Assembly (NCBI RefSeq): GCF_036898095.1
Contig: NC_090728.1
Coordinates: 88,934,514 to 88,998,513 of the forward strand
DNA: 64,000 nt
Direction of reading: 5' to 3'
DNA from: Palaemon carinicauda
Lineage: Eukaryota; Arthropoda; Malacostraca; Decapoda; Palaemonidae
The translations under genes and the position numbers were made by a program. A model generated the notes under the pieces. That model was not told the origin of the DNA. It did no database searches and saw nothing but the letters and a program-made list of their open reading frames with translations. Below are positions 32,268 through 43,854 of this stretch, piece by piece (position 1 is the stretch's first letter; every line of letters begins with the position of its first letter).

Positions 32268-32338
<71 letters not shown>
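32231..32338. repeat. (TATG)n, (CA)n and (TA)n compound microsatellite
   Basis: (TATG) at 32231-32257, a short CA run, then (TA)n from about 32271 to 32338. Confidence 0.97.
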
Positions 32339-32340
<2 letters not shown>

Positions 32341-32816
32341 CTATTCTTCACTATCATTGATAACTCTATAATGTGTACTTGGTGTTTGAGGAAGCCCAAT
32401 TCTGCCACAAATGCCATTTGGTCATGTGATCTATTACACATTGCAAGTTAGTTAGTGACCAGTCATGTGACTGAAGATTAAAAATACTTTAACTTGTCAG
32501 AACTTTCCTTGCAAGTGCCTGCAATTTACAGACTTTCCTTTTTTAGCCTTTCACACAGAAAAATTATCAAAAAAAAATATCTTGCCTAATATACCAGTAC
32601 ATACTATAGTATAGTATATATACTACACAATGTGCCAAAAGATCACAATTTAAACAAATAAAAATGAGGAATTGATTATCTCATAAAAACCTATTAAAAT
32701 ATATAGTTTCTTTTCTGAGAAAAGCTATTAAGTGGAACAGCTAACATAGTTGCACGGTTATCATTATCAATATAGTTTCATCATGGTCTAAATAATGCAG
32801 TTCAACATACTGTACA

Positions 32817-32817
<1 letters not shown>

Positions 32818-32885
<68 letters not shown>
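32818..32885. repeat. (TA)n microsatellite
   Basis: About 34 TA units, ending 14 bases from the splice donor of the exon at 32901. Confidence 0.97.
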
Positions 32886-32888
<3 letters not shown>

Positions 32889-32900
32889 AGGGGGCCTTAC

Positions 32901-33103
32901 CTCAAGACATCTCCTTCAATGATGATCCTTTCAGCTCTCACTTTCTGATCTAGCCCCTGTGCGCTAGCATGATGTCTTTGTCTAACAAAAGGCCACTGTG
33001 GACCTAAGTTATTGTACATGTCAGCCTCTGAGTCGCCAGCTGGGGCTGCTCCAAAAAGCTTTTTGAAGAGAATGAAAAGGTTTGGGTGGACACAGCTCAG
33101 CAT
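32901..33103 (-). CDS. SPRYD3-like SPRY-domain gene, first readable coding exon
   Basis: Open frame from Met at 33103 to a donor (GTAAGG) after 32901; 67 codons plus two bases. It encodes LFILFKKLFGAAPAG, VRQRHHASAQGLDQK and RAERIIIEGDVL, and joined in phase to the next exon gives GD.LSY, as in the region before the SPRY core of SPRYD3. An N-terminal stretch of about 60 residues before that point is similar in length to SPRYD3. The start is uncertain: the Met context is weak, and the frame is open upstream to about 33145, with possible acceptors (GCAG) before 33121 and 33111. If spliced there, translation starts in an earlier exon. Confidence 0.75.
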
Positions 33104-33111
33104 TAGTCTTG

Positions 33112-33704
33112 CTGCGTCCGACTGCCTACTCCACTACCCTCTATGGTCCCCCCAAACAAATTGAAAAGTTTCAGATTGCAAATCTGTCAAAATGAAAAAA
33201 GATGTTTTGTTCATTAGAAATGATAACACCAAATAGCACAAGAATGATTAGGGGATCATTACACTGTCAAGAATTAAAGGCAAAATAGAATTTCATGATC
33301 AATAAATGCTGAATGAGCACTTAGCAGATATTAACAAATATTCAATGTTTTAAAAAGCAAAAGAAACATCTCATTAACAACCTCCAACCAAGATATAAAG
33401 CTTCTCTCTTAAAGAAACCTGTTTAGTTTTAAGAGAATATATACCAATGATTGTACTTACTCTACAAAAATTAAAACTTACAGTTACTAAGCATAGTTAC
33501 AGCTTTAACTATTAAAAAAGCTTAACTATATGACATGGGTAATAGAAAAACTTATTTATTTAAAACTGGAAACCCAGATGTTACTTTACTATTTCTAAAA
33601 ACATTGTTCTGCTATAATTATCATTCAATAAGACTTATCTGAAATAAGCCAAAAGGCCAATAAGTTGTAAATCCAGCATGTTCCTTCAGTAAGTAATGTT
33701 CAAA
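33112..33704. other. AT-rich non-coding sequence upstream of the SPRY exon
   Basis: Nothing recognised beyond possible acceptor sites at the left edge. Confidence 0.4.
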
Positions 33705-34345
33705 TGGAGGCAATTAACTTGTGAAGCCAGCTTTCCACTTCAATGGGTACAAGTTGATATGGAACAGGTCTAAATGGCACTAACCCGTGGAGCCAGCAAA
33801 TGAGCAAGGTCTAAATTGTACTAACTTGTGGAGTGAATAAATGAGTAAGGCCTTAAGGCCACTAACTAGCAAAGCCAACAAATGAGAAAGGCCTCAAGGC
33901 TACTAATTAGCAAAGCCAACAAATGAGTAAGGCCTTATGGCCATTAACTTGTGCAGCCAGAAAGTGAGTAACAATTTTCTATTGAAAAAGCCCAAGGTCA
34001 CTAACTTGTGAAATCAGCTTCCAACTTGAATGACAGCAAGTTGATATGGAAAAGGAATTAAGGCCACTAATTTTTAAGCCAGCCTCCCCCTTCAATAAGT
34101 ACATGTTAACATGGAAAATACCTGGAATAGGCTTTTAACTAAGATCACCAACTTGTGAAGTCAGCTTCCAGCTTTAATGAGAAGTTGATATGGAAAGAGC
34201 CTAGAGACCACTTACGTGTGGACCTAGCTTCTCATTTCAATGTGTAAAAGTTCTTAATGAAATAGTCAAAAGCCAGCATTCCACTTCAACATAAGTTATG
34301 GAAAAAAATTGAAAGGCCACTAATGTGAAGCCAACTTCAATAACA
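33705..34345. repeat. Degenerate minisatellite, units about 50-75 bp
   Basis: The block (G)CCACTAACTTGTGAAGCCAGC recurs at least nine times with variants (TACTAATTAGCAAAGCCAAC, GCCATTAACTTGTGCAGCCAG, GTCACTAACTTGTGAAATCAGC). It alternates with CAACTTGAATGAGTACAAGTTGATATGG- or AAATGAGTAAGGCC-like blocks. The array is old and diverged. Confidence 0.8.
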
Positions 34346-37273
34346 CAGAATGCCTATTAGTTAAATAAAAAAAATAAGAATAGCAAACAAAATTAGAATG
34401 TACAAAAAGGGGACAAATGAAAAAAATAGATAAACCCCCGAAATAACCATGATGTACAGTATATACATATATATAAACAAGCAGTGGTTGAGAATCAAGT
34501 CACGGCAATAACATAATATTCTAAGGTTGTTATACAGCCATTCAAACTCTCATATATCAAGCACCAGGTCTACTACTCCATAATTTTGCATCAAAAGGAA
34601 TATTGCATTATACATGACTTCCAGTACTGGGCAATTTTTAAATGTGGCAGCCTAACAGACTGAAAACACTGGCAGAACCAATAAAGATAGTAGTAGAGTT
34701 CTATACTGTAATATACCATAGGGAAAATGTCTAATGAGGATACAGTACCTTAACCACTACATACTATATACATAATTAACTGTAATTTTTCAATTTGTGA
34801 ACTTAATGACCCAGGATGCCAATCAGAGGTGAGGTTCCACTTGGGAACACCCCACAGTTGCACTATAAAATAAAAGTTTAAAGAAATTGGAGAACCTGAT
34901 GGAAAGGAGAAAGAAGTAACAGAGTATGGCTATTGGCTAAAGGGATGCTAAAAAGGCCCTTTAGTAGTAGTTTCTACAGAGCACCATATGTAGTGAATTG
35001 AATACGCAGGTCCCTTTGAAGAAACTTACCCTTCTTAAATGTAGAGGAAATATCCATTTAAAATATTTCTTGAGCAGAAAAGCTAGGGAGGTTACAGATA
35101 TTTCCCCAACCATGAAACAATAAACACGACTATAGGGCCACTTCTACCATCACTTTTATAGATAGTGCTACACGAATTCTTACGAACCAAATCAAATTTT
35201 CCAGGAGAATTAAACACCTTTCAAGTGTATAAGAATGAATGCTCAGTGTCAAATTTGATGGCAGGAATTGATCAATCAAGAAAAGGCTTAAATATTGGGT
35301 TACCTATAAACAACAAATCAAAGAGTGGGAGCAAAATACGAGATCGCCTAATCAATACAGTAGTTCAAATATTGAAGAGTCTCATTCTCCATGGAGTAAA
35401 ATACAGAATAAATATAAGTAAAATGAGAAGAATATCTAATGACTCAAAAAGGAATACTGTACAGATATATCTATTGAAAAAGGCAGGGAATAGCAGTCAT
35501 CAAATGTACAGTAATAAGGTCTACTGTATAGTGATGTGTGGTTACAATGCACAATTTGGTGTTCTGTACAGTCATTTAGATAATTTAGTGATTAGGTTGA
35601 AGAGATACTGTACCAAGAATAAGCATATACAGTATATTATCATTACCCTACTTTTTTATCTATGTCAATATGGTTATATATTCCACCTTTGGACAAGGCT
35701 CATTATCAATATCAATGTAAGAAAAAAAAAATTATATGAACAGTGGGTCTGCATCAACATGAGATCTGAAAATCAAGATGGGTTTAAAATATGTAAATGG
35801 TGAAAATACCATCAATATGGTGTCAAGTAAAAATGCTTTGACAGAAAATATTTGCTTATAGGACATGAAACCTTATCATACAATGGTATAATATAAAGTT
35901 TAACAAAATGAGAACAAAGTAGCTAGAAATCCTCACAAATAAGAACTATTAACTATAACATTGTCAAACCTATTAAAAATTACTGTACATAATTTCTCTC
36001 AACAGTTATAACATAACATTCTTATAACTTTACCTCTCTTGCTATTTTCTTTCAAATTCAATTGCTGGGAGTGATTTCCTGGTGTTATATGTACCTCTTT
36101 TTTATATTGTTACCATACAATAATTAATAATTGTACTATAATTGTCTAAATGTTTAAAAAATCTTCTCTTTCATGCATAATTTCAACACATGACTGGATT
36201 TTTCCAAACTTACAAAAAAATTGTACAATAAAATACATTTTATAACACTTTTAATTTTTATAGGCACAAAATACAATTGGCCAAGATAATTTTCCCAAAC
36301 CTTTTTGGTATATGGTACTACAAAAATAAATCACAAAAATGATAGTGTCAAAAGTAAAAATCAGTGAAAGGTATGTCATTGTTTAAAAACCTCTTATCAA
36401 AGTCTAGAAAAATGAAATTCTTGAAGGCTTTGATTTTCTAAGAGAATTAATCAACAAAATAAACCAATATGGTTTTGTATTTGTATGAAATTCATGTCTG
36501 ACAACAGAAATAAGGGTTTGAATCAGAAAACCAAAAGACAAGCAAAAATCAAAAGGGTATATGATTGCAAATAAAACACAATCACAACTTTAAAATTCTG
36601 AGTTGGCTACTTTAGTTGTAATAAGAAACTGTTGTGTAGTTTCTGGAAACATCCTCTCAATAATTAAAGCAACTGAATATCATAAGGTCCCAGTAAAGAA
36701 ATGTTTATATATGTTAAGGTCTTACACAAGCAGTTCAACTTTTCTTCATCAACATGTGTTGTCCTTTAATGGAAATATTATATTACACTATACTGTATAC
36801 ATAAAAAAACATCTTATTCCTCATCCTACCAAAAAATGTTGTAATCCATATTTCCCTAAACACCTTTAAGTCCCTAATTTCAAAAGATATGTCTTTAGCA
36901 CCATATTTATTTTCTTAACATAAAAAAACAGTACAGCAGTTTTAACCAGCAAGGTTTTTTAAAGATATTGATAAAAAAATGAAACACATAAAATTAAATA
37001 AAATACAGTAATCTCACTAGAATAATTACAAAATGTGAATATAAAAACCATCAGGAATAAACTAAAGATCACAATATCTTCATTACAGAAACAGTGGTTG
37101 CATTCCTTTTTCATTGACTTCTATCAATGGCTTATATAAATTACTGGACATCAGGAACATTACTCCCTCGTTTTGAGAGAAATATCTCGAAAACAGATGA
37201 AAGAGTAAGCCTAAATCATATATAGCATACCGTGTACTTGCATAAAAACCCTTTTCTATTTATAAGGTTAAAA
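34346..37273. other. AT-rich stretch; one long unassigned open frame
   Basis: No exon with convincing splice sites and no recognisable element. It contains a 212-codon open frame at 35165-35803 on the plus strand, whose predicted protein is basic with a hydrophobic C-terminal part (YIIITLLFYLCQYGYIFHLW) and no known motif. It is treated as unproven. Confidence 0.4.
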
Positions 37274-37620
37274 AATGACAAACTTATAACAGAGATTGTA
37301 TTTTTCCTAACATACAAACCCTCATTCTTTACTAGGAGATATTCTAGCGCGAGCTGGAAAATACAGCAGAGAAACCTCAAGAAGGTCGTTAACGACCGGG
37401 CAGGTAGTTATCCACTAGTTAGTGGCAGTTGACCGCCGGTCGGTAGCTACTGTTTACCTTCAATCGGATTCTAACTAGGACTATTCTAGGGGGCGGTGAC
37501 AGAGGGAAGATTTGTGTAAAGAATTCGGGTTTGTATCTTAGGAAAAATACAAACTCTGTTATAGATTGGCATTTGTTCCTACACTTGATACAAACCCTCA
37601 TTTTTTACTATAGGAGACTT
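37274..37620. repeat. 3' ITR and internal complementary region of DIRS copy E
   Basis: Outer end AATGACAAACTTATAACAGA then TTTTTCCTAACATACAAACC. The complement GGTTTGTATCTTAGGAAAAA and CTCTGTTATAGATTGGCATT follow at about 37529-37572, then TTGTTCCTACACTTGATACA, which mirrors the right end at 43830-43854. Confidence 0.92.
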
Positions 37621-38077
37621 AGTCTTGAGGCTAGGGTGGCTAAGGAGTTCCCAATTCCTACGGAAGATAGTCCTCATACTAGACTCTTTTGAAGAAAAAA
37701 TCTCCTGTTAACCTTCTTTCTTTGTAGATCCCCATAATCTTAGCACAACTGAAAGTTTGTAGCTTCGTGGAAACAAATGTTTCAGGATGAAGAGGGTCAG
37801 TAACATTCGACTCGGACCCTTTCATACTTAGGATTCCCCCGACCTTGAAAAGGGGAAACCTCGTGACTACAAGTATAACTTATACCCTGTGAGAGGAATC
37901 AGATGAGTTTCATACCTTATTTCCATTGGCGAGTCCAGCTGAAACTGGCTACAGACTAGAATACCCAGATAGGAGGGAGAAGGAAACGAAGAAGATAGAT
38001 GGATGTCCTTCTTAAAACCTAGTGTAACACAGAATCCTCAACCAATGGCTACTGTCCCCTGAAAGGGCATAAGGTAG

Positions 38078-38563
38078 CTACAGCACCTGTTGACCTGCCA
38101 CAATAGGCTCTATAGAAAAGGTGTCTAGAGACCTATGTGTCACATCGCGCAAATAGTGAGTGGTGAATGTAGATTGGCGTTTCCAGACCCCAGCTCTTAA
38201 GACTTGGGAGACTGAGAAATTTCTCTTAAATGCCAGTGAGGCAGCCACTCCCCTAACTTGATGGGCTTTGAGTTGTGCTGCATATGGGTCTCTGTGAATG
38301 GCTCTCGCAATAACTTTCTTGAGCCACAAAAAGATGGTGTTGCGAGAGATTCTCTTCTTTACCTTGTTGGTACTGAGGAAGAGATGGCGGAGGCATGGTC
38401 TGAAAGGTCTGGTGTGTTTCAGGTATTTCCTTAGCACCCTCACTGAGCACGGTAACAATTGGTCTGTATCCTGTGTTACCTTATTGAGGCTGGAAAATTG
38501 AAATTCTTGATAACTCTCATCGGCCAATGAAGGATTCGGAATTTTGGCCACAAAGCCTGGCAC
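38078..38563 (-). pseudogene. DIRS tyrosine recombinase, C-terminal catalytic part (copy E)
   Basis: 161-codon uninterrupted frame: PGFVAKIPNPSLADESYQEF, a linker with VKKRISRNTIFLWLKKVIAR, box II KAHQVRGVAASLAFKRNFS and THYLRDVTHRSLD with the Tyr nucleophile, ending PIVAGQQVL. It is the cleanest copy of this domain in the window. Box I lies upstream (about 38620-38660) outside the frame, so the gene as a whole is broken. Confidence 0.88.
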
Positions 38564-38801
38564 GAAGTTGAGAGAGACTTCCCCCCATCCTCTAGAATGG
38601 GTGATGTCTAAGACGGACCATGTAGTTCACTGACCCTTTTTGCTGAGGCCAAAGCTACTAGGGAGACAGTCTTAAGGATCAGAAAGTAGTCAGAGGTTCT
38701 ATTTAAGGGCTCATAGGATGGACCCTTCAAGGAACATAAGATCAGGGACACGTCCCAAGGTGGTGGTCTAATCTCAACTGGGGGCAAGATCTCTCAAAAC
38801 C

Positions 38802-39350
38802 TCAAATCAACAAGGTGATATCTTCTGAGGTGGAAAAGTCAACCCCTCTCAGTCTACAGATAAGGCTCAAGGCTGAACGATAGCTCTTAATTACCGAGAC
38901 TGAGAGGAGCTTTTCCTCCCTGAGGTACAAAAGGAAGTCCGCCACTAAAGGAAGAGAGGGATCGAGTGGAGACACGCCTCGCCCTCTACACCAAGCTGCA
39001 AACACTCTCCATCTTGCTTGGTAGAGGTTTGTGGAAGATTGGCGCAGGTGCCTGGACATGTGCTCAGCCACCTTCTCTGAAAAGCCTCTGCGTCTGAGGA
39101 GTGACTGGACAGCCTCCAAGCGTGAAGCTTCAGAAAGAGAATTCTCCCATCGGGGACACCACTGTGTGGCTGCGTCAGCAGAAGGGGTTCTGGAGGAAGA
39201 AACCTTGGAACCTGAACCAGCAGGGAAAGAAGGTCTGTGTACCATTCTCTGCTTGGCCATGCTGGAGCTATTAGGGTTAGCATGCAGTTCCGGGAGGTCT
39301 TGAGTTTGTTGATCACCCTTCTCAACAGGCAAAAGGGTGAAGTTTTGCAT
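38802..39350 (-). pseudogene. DIRS tyrosine recombinase, N-terminal part (copy E)
   Basis: 182-codon frame with LSEASRLEAVQSLLRRRGFS, NLYQARWRVFAAWCRGRGVS, LPLVADFLLYLREEKLLSVS and VIKSYRSALSLICRLRGVDF: the core-binding domain. It is separated from the catalytic part (38563-38078) by decayed sequence at 38564-38801. It overlaps the preceding methyltransferase-like frame, as in copy D. Confidence 0.85.
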
Positions 39351-39433
39351 TCAGAGAAGTGGTGAACAGGTCTATTGTGGGGAAACCCCACAAAGCTATT
39401 ACTGCCTTCGCTACTCGAGGATCCAAAGACCAT
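38945..39433 (-). pseudogene. Methyltransferase-like segment of DIRS copy E
   Basis: 162-codon frame with FPHNRPVHHFSECKTS, CLLRRVINKLKTSRNCMLTL and LIAPAWPSREWYTDLL, ending over the recombinase start (LKLHAWRLSSHSSD). Compared with copy D about 90 bp around the DLFAT...FPPF stretch are missing (near 39345), so the domain is internally deleted. Confidence 0.6.
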
Positions 39434-39465
39434 TCGCCACTAAACACTTGGTGATGCCTGCTGAG

Positions 39466-40887
39466 TTAATCCGCCACGATGTTTCTCCGACCCGGAATAA
39501 ACTTGGCTGTGAGAGAAAAGTCGTGACCTTCCGCCCACTGGCAAATCTGTACCGCTAGCAAACAGAAGTCTCTTGCCAGAGTACCCCCTTGTTTGTTGAT
39601 GTACGAAACGGCTATGGAGTTGTCGCTCATTAGCACCACCTCTCTTCCTTGTAGATCTTCTACAAAGTATTTTAGGCCTTTCCAGGCTGCTAACAATTCC
39701 AGGTGATTTATATGGAGAGTTTGTTCTATCAGAGACCAGACTCCTGATGCTAACTTCAGGCCTAGGTGGGAACCCCAGCCCCATAGCGACGTGTCCGAAA
39801 AAAGTTTTAACTTCGGATTGGGGCTTTGGAGGGGAATGCTTGTTTGGGTATTCTCTCTGGTTGACCACCACTGAAGATCTTGTATCACCAGAGCTGGAAC
39901 CTCCACTGTCAAGAAAGGGGAATCGTTCTTTTGGGACCAATGGGTCTTCAGATGCCACTGGAGACTTCTCATTCTTGATCTTCTGCCTGGAACTAGTTTT
40001 TCCAGGGAGGAAAGATGGCTCAGAAGACACTGCCACAACTTGGCTGGAGGAGGCAGTGGAGACAAGAGTTGGGCGATGGATTGTTCCAGTCTCAGAAGTC
40101 TATCTTCCGAATGGAACACCCTCCCTACCTGGATGTTGATGGACATACCCAGATAGTTCATGACTTGGGTTGGAATCAAACAAGACTTCTCTACGTTTAC
40201 AAGGATCCCCAGATTCTTTCAAAGGTTGAAAAGCCCTCTCAGGTGATCCAGATCTTGTTCCCTGGATGAGGCCAGGAGTAGCCAATCGTCTAGATACCTT
40301 AGCAGTCATATCCCGTGCTTGTGTGCCCAGGAGGAAAAGAGTTCGAAAACCCTTGTAAACACCTGCAGGGCGGTCGAGAAGCCGAAGCATAAGACCTTGA
40401 ACTCGAAACTTCGACCCTGAACCAGAAAGCGCAGGAATTTCCGAGATGAGCAATGGATTAGTACTTGGAACTATGCGTCTTTTAAGTCCACAGATGCCAT
40501 AAAGTCTCCTGGACGCACCGCTCGGATCACGGAGGCTGCTGTCTCCATTTTGAATGGAGTCTGCTTCACAAACTGATTCGAGGTAGAAAGATCGATTACT
40601 GGTCTCCAACACCGCGAGGCTTTCTCTACCAGAAAGAAGCGACTGAAAAACCCCGGGGAGGTGTTGAGGAGTTGTTGGATGGTGCCCTTTAGAAGCATGC
40701 TCTGGATCTCCTGAGCTAGGGCTTGCTGTTTCCCGTGATTCTGAGGGGCCTGGGAGGACGAGATCGAAGGAGGAGGAAAGCCTATGAAGGGGATGCGGTA
40801 CCCCCAACGAAGCACCTTGATGGTCCATTGCATGTCCCCATAGCTTTCCGTCTCCTCCAACTCCCTTGCAGGCACCCCCCTACGCAC
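39466..40887 (-). pseudogene. DIRS reverse transcriptase / RNase H (copy E)
   Basis: One frame of about 474 codons with three stops: TAG at 40473-40471 (after VDLKDA), and TGA near 40312 and 40218. RT blocks are RPVIDLSTSNQFVKQTPFKM, FRVQG/FGFSTALQVFTRVF, LLRYLDDWLLLA (about 40275-40305) and IPTQVMNYLGMSINIQ. RNase H has LKLFSDTSLWGWGSHLGLKL, NHLELLAAWKGLKYF, VVLMSDNSIAVSYINKQGG and FSLTAKFIPGRRNIVAD. All catalytic residues except the Tyr site at the first stop look intact. Confidence 0.9.
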
Positions 40888-41208
40888 TGGAAGGGGGGAA
40901 CCGAGACCCTATTTCTGTCTAGGGATCCTCCCTCTGCCTTTAGCCTTGGGAGGAGCCAACTTTCATCTGCCCATAGATTTGGCCACAAAGGAGGGGCTCT
41001 TGGCTGGGAGTGGAGCCGCGGTTGTGGTATTAAGTTGAGGAGTTGGCTGCTGTTGCACTGTGCAAAAGGAGGTAGCGTTTTGCATCACAGTGTCCTGCGT
41101 CTCTTTCCTCCAAGTATCTAAGGTAGAGGAAACTGCTCGTTTAGAAAGAGGAGAGGTTGTAGAAGGTCCGAGTTTCTCAAATCTGATCTCTCGGCCTTAC
41201 CGATGCTC

Positions 41209-43519
41209 CTATGAAGGCTGGATACTACTGATTCCCTCCTTTTGAGGACCCAATTGTCCCACATGGTCGCTGTTGTAGCAGTTAGGAAGTCCATTATCTT
41301 GGCCCCAGTAGCTAGGACTTCCTATAGAGACTGCATGGAGTTTTGGTATGACAGGTCCTCGTGACTTGCTACGTAGCCAACTGTACCAGACCACATGTCA
41401 AACCAAGATAAAACCTCCAGAAGGGACATTGAAGCCGCTTTCATTGCCAAGGCTTCTGTGGCTGTGAAAGAGACTGGAGAAGTAGTCTCTCTCTCCGAGG
41501 AGCAGCCAGGTGTGAGCCTCGCCGTGAGGGGATCCAGGGTCAGAGGAGAAAGGTTGGCATCTCTGACCATGTAAAAGTGCTTTTGCCTCGTAAACGGGAA
41601 TTGTAAAAGTTTATGGGATCCCTGAGACTTCAAGGAACCCGTTTCTCCCGAGACTGCCTACGAGACCTTCATCAGATGGCCTGCAGTGTGAACAGACCAG
41701 GGAAGTTCAATTCTGGTCTTAAGGTTTGGTGGAGGACGATATAGTCTGTCTAAAGCTGGAGCGTCAGTATGCCGAGGAGACAGATTTAGATCGCCGAGGC
41801 CTGAGATATTACACATAGTTCTTAGAGCCTTCAAATAGGAGGATTCTAAGTCCTTTGATGGTTGCTCTTCCAAGTAATACTCAGGCTGCGCTAATTCCTC
41901 ACAAGTTGTTACAGGAGGAAGGGCGATAGAAGTCGGAGTGTCTGGAGGTAATGGCGAAGTAGGAGACCATATTGCCGTTATTAAAGGGGAAGGCTGAGCG
42001 CTGGATAATGGCGCCGCGAGCACCTGACCTTGCGTGGAAGTCGACGGTCTAGGAGAAGGTGACCGAATTATCGGTACTGTCTAAGTAGGATTCGTAGAGA
42101 TTCCTCTCTTTGAAGGGTCTGAAGAACGAGGTGGAAGAGGTCGAATTGATCGACGATCTGGCATTATCCCTCTGCTCTCAACAGAAGAGAAGAAGGGTTA
42201 AACCCCTGCGTCTTCTTCCGAAGTTGTCCTGTCTGAAACACGAGGGCGAGATGACTGACCCCGCGAGAGTATGACCGGAGACTTGCGCGACTGGGAAGTT
42301 GAAGGGCAAGAGCGCTCTCTCTCTTTGATGACACGTAACGAAGGTGAAGAGAAGTGCTCTTTCTGATTTTCCTAAAGCGATCGGAGATCCTCAAACTAAT
42401 ATGTAAAGGAGAGGGATCGAGGTCAGGGCTCCCTTTGCCCTTGGCCCCGCTCCTGGCGCGATTAGATGAAAAATCGTAGGAAGAGCTTCTCTTAAGGGAG
42501 AGCTTATTACGCTTTGGAGAAACTCTCTTGTGACGAAGAGTGAGAACTTAACGTAGCGCTCTTTTTCTTGAAGCGCTTAGAGCGTTCAAATGATCCCTAG
42601 CAAGAGGAAAACGATAGCAAGGCAGAACGATGACGAGAGGAAGCCATCTTCTTAGGTTTGTGACGAGAGCGCTTACAGTCTCGCGGTGAGACGTCTCGTG
42701 AAGAAACAGAAGGCGAGGAAGAACGAGAACGATGATGTCTCCTCCCATGTTGCCTGTCTCTCTGGCGAGAACGTCTGGGCGAAGGAGAGCGAGCTCTCCT
42801 TTTTCTTCTTCTCTCTCTCTCCTTCCTAGCCTCCAAAGAGGGCGAGGATGATTACGAGGAGGAGGAGGAGGAGGTACTGTGATGTTTGCGCTTGCGACGT
42901 TGTGATTTTGTAGAAGTGCAAACGGAGTGCGAAGTAAGCACCGCAGGATCTGAAGTTACTATATCCACTGAAACTTCCGCGGGTGCCAAATGAGTTGACG
43001 GGAGGGGGAGGGTTCCAAAACAGAAGGGACCTGAGCCACTACCTTGCCCGCGAGGAACTGGTTCCAAACTTCCTAAGATCGAGAACCAGGAAGTCCAAGG
43101 GCAGGCCATACCACTCGTACATGATCTGGAATAGAAGCGGTAACAGAGTCATTCCCGGTGACGGAAGATATTGCCCCACTGGGGCAGGCAACGTGATCCG
43201 CCTGACCAAGAGGAATGGGGGTTAAATCAATGGTGCCATTCTTTCTCGACTTCTCCCCAGAGGAGGGAGGCAAGGAAGAGTCTGAAGGGAGAGATCGAGA
43301 GGCCGAAGAAGAGGACCGATACTCCTTACCTTTCGACGGCGAACCTGGAGGTAACAAGTCCCTTTTGGATTTCTTCTTCTTCCTCTTCTCGAACTTTTCC
43401 CACTGAGAGGGCGACCCCTCTCTACATACTTGGTAGGGGAAGCCTTCAGAACACCTATGACCTCTGCATGTAGGGCATAGTGAATGAGGATCCACCTCCC
43501 GCGGTGACAAAGTTGCCAC
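41209..43519 (-). pseudogene. DIRS gag (copy E)
   Basis: The N-terminal frame (43519-43073, 148 codons) has the DPHSLCPTCRGHRCSEG block and SPSQWEKFEKRKKKKSKRD. Frames at 43109-42852, 42836-42597 (RS-type, KRRARSPSPRRSRQRDRQHG), 42394-42164, 42023-41658, 41633-41322 and 41394-41209 follow. The middle part (41207-42345) is absent from copy D. One piece reads DMWSGTVGYVASHEDLSYQN, another LDLTP-like acidic stretches; no known domain. Frame changes are many, so exact gag limits are uncertain. Confidence 0.72.
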
Positions 43520-43679
43520 AGGATTTCGGGGGAACCCCGGGACACTTCCTTATAATAGAGGACATCACATCTAACAAAGAAAAGAGAAACAGAATCAATC
43601 AAAAACACAACAAAGAAAGGCTAGTCTGCCAGTCAAACAAAAGCAGGAGCAACGGTGTTGCCACTGCGACGGCTAGAAT

Positions 43680-43854
43680 TCGATTGAAGGTAAACAGTAG
43701 CTTTCGACCGGTGGTCCCCCAGCACTAACAGGTGTTTAACTACCTGCCAGGTCGTTAACGACCTTGTTAAGGTTTTTCTGCCATATTTTCCAGCTCGCGC
43801 TAAAATATCTCCTATAATAAAGAATGAGGGTTTGTATCAACTATAGGAACAAAT
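43680..43854. repeat. 5' ITR of DIRS copy E
   Basis: CAGGTCGTTAACGACCTTGT, CATATTTTCCAGCTCGCGCT and GAATGAGGGTTTGTATCAAC, ending TATAGGAACAAATG. Nearly identical to 31850-32020. Confidence 0.9.

Larger units (their letters stand above)
37274..43854 (-). mobile_element. DIRS1-like element, full length (copy E)
   Basis: 6.6 kb with both ITRs (37274-37620 including ICR; 43680-43854) and the complete order gag, RT, RNase H, methyltransferase-like segment and recombinase. It is the longest and best preserved copy. Still, RT carries three in-frame stops and gag several frame changes. Very close to copy D over most of its length. It lies in the region upstream of the SPRY coding exons. Confidence 0.93.

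Noticed and set aside
32097..32451. Open frames rich in Tyr/Ile on both strands
   Set aside because: Translations of (TA)n and (TATG)n arrays.
40100..40828. 242-codon minus-strand frame in DIRS copy E
   Set aside because: It overlaps RT in another frame; the RT motifs are in the 40887 frame, so this is a shadow.
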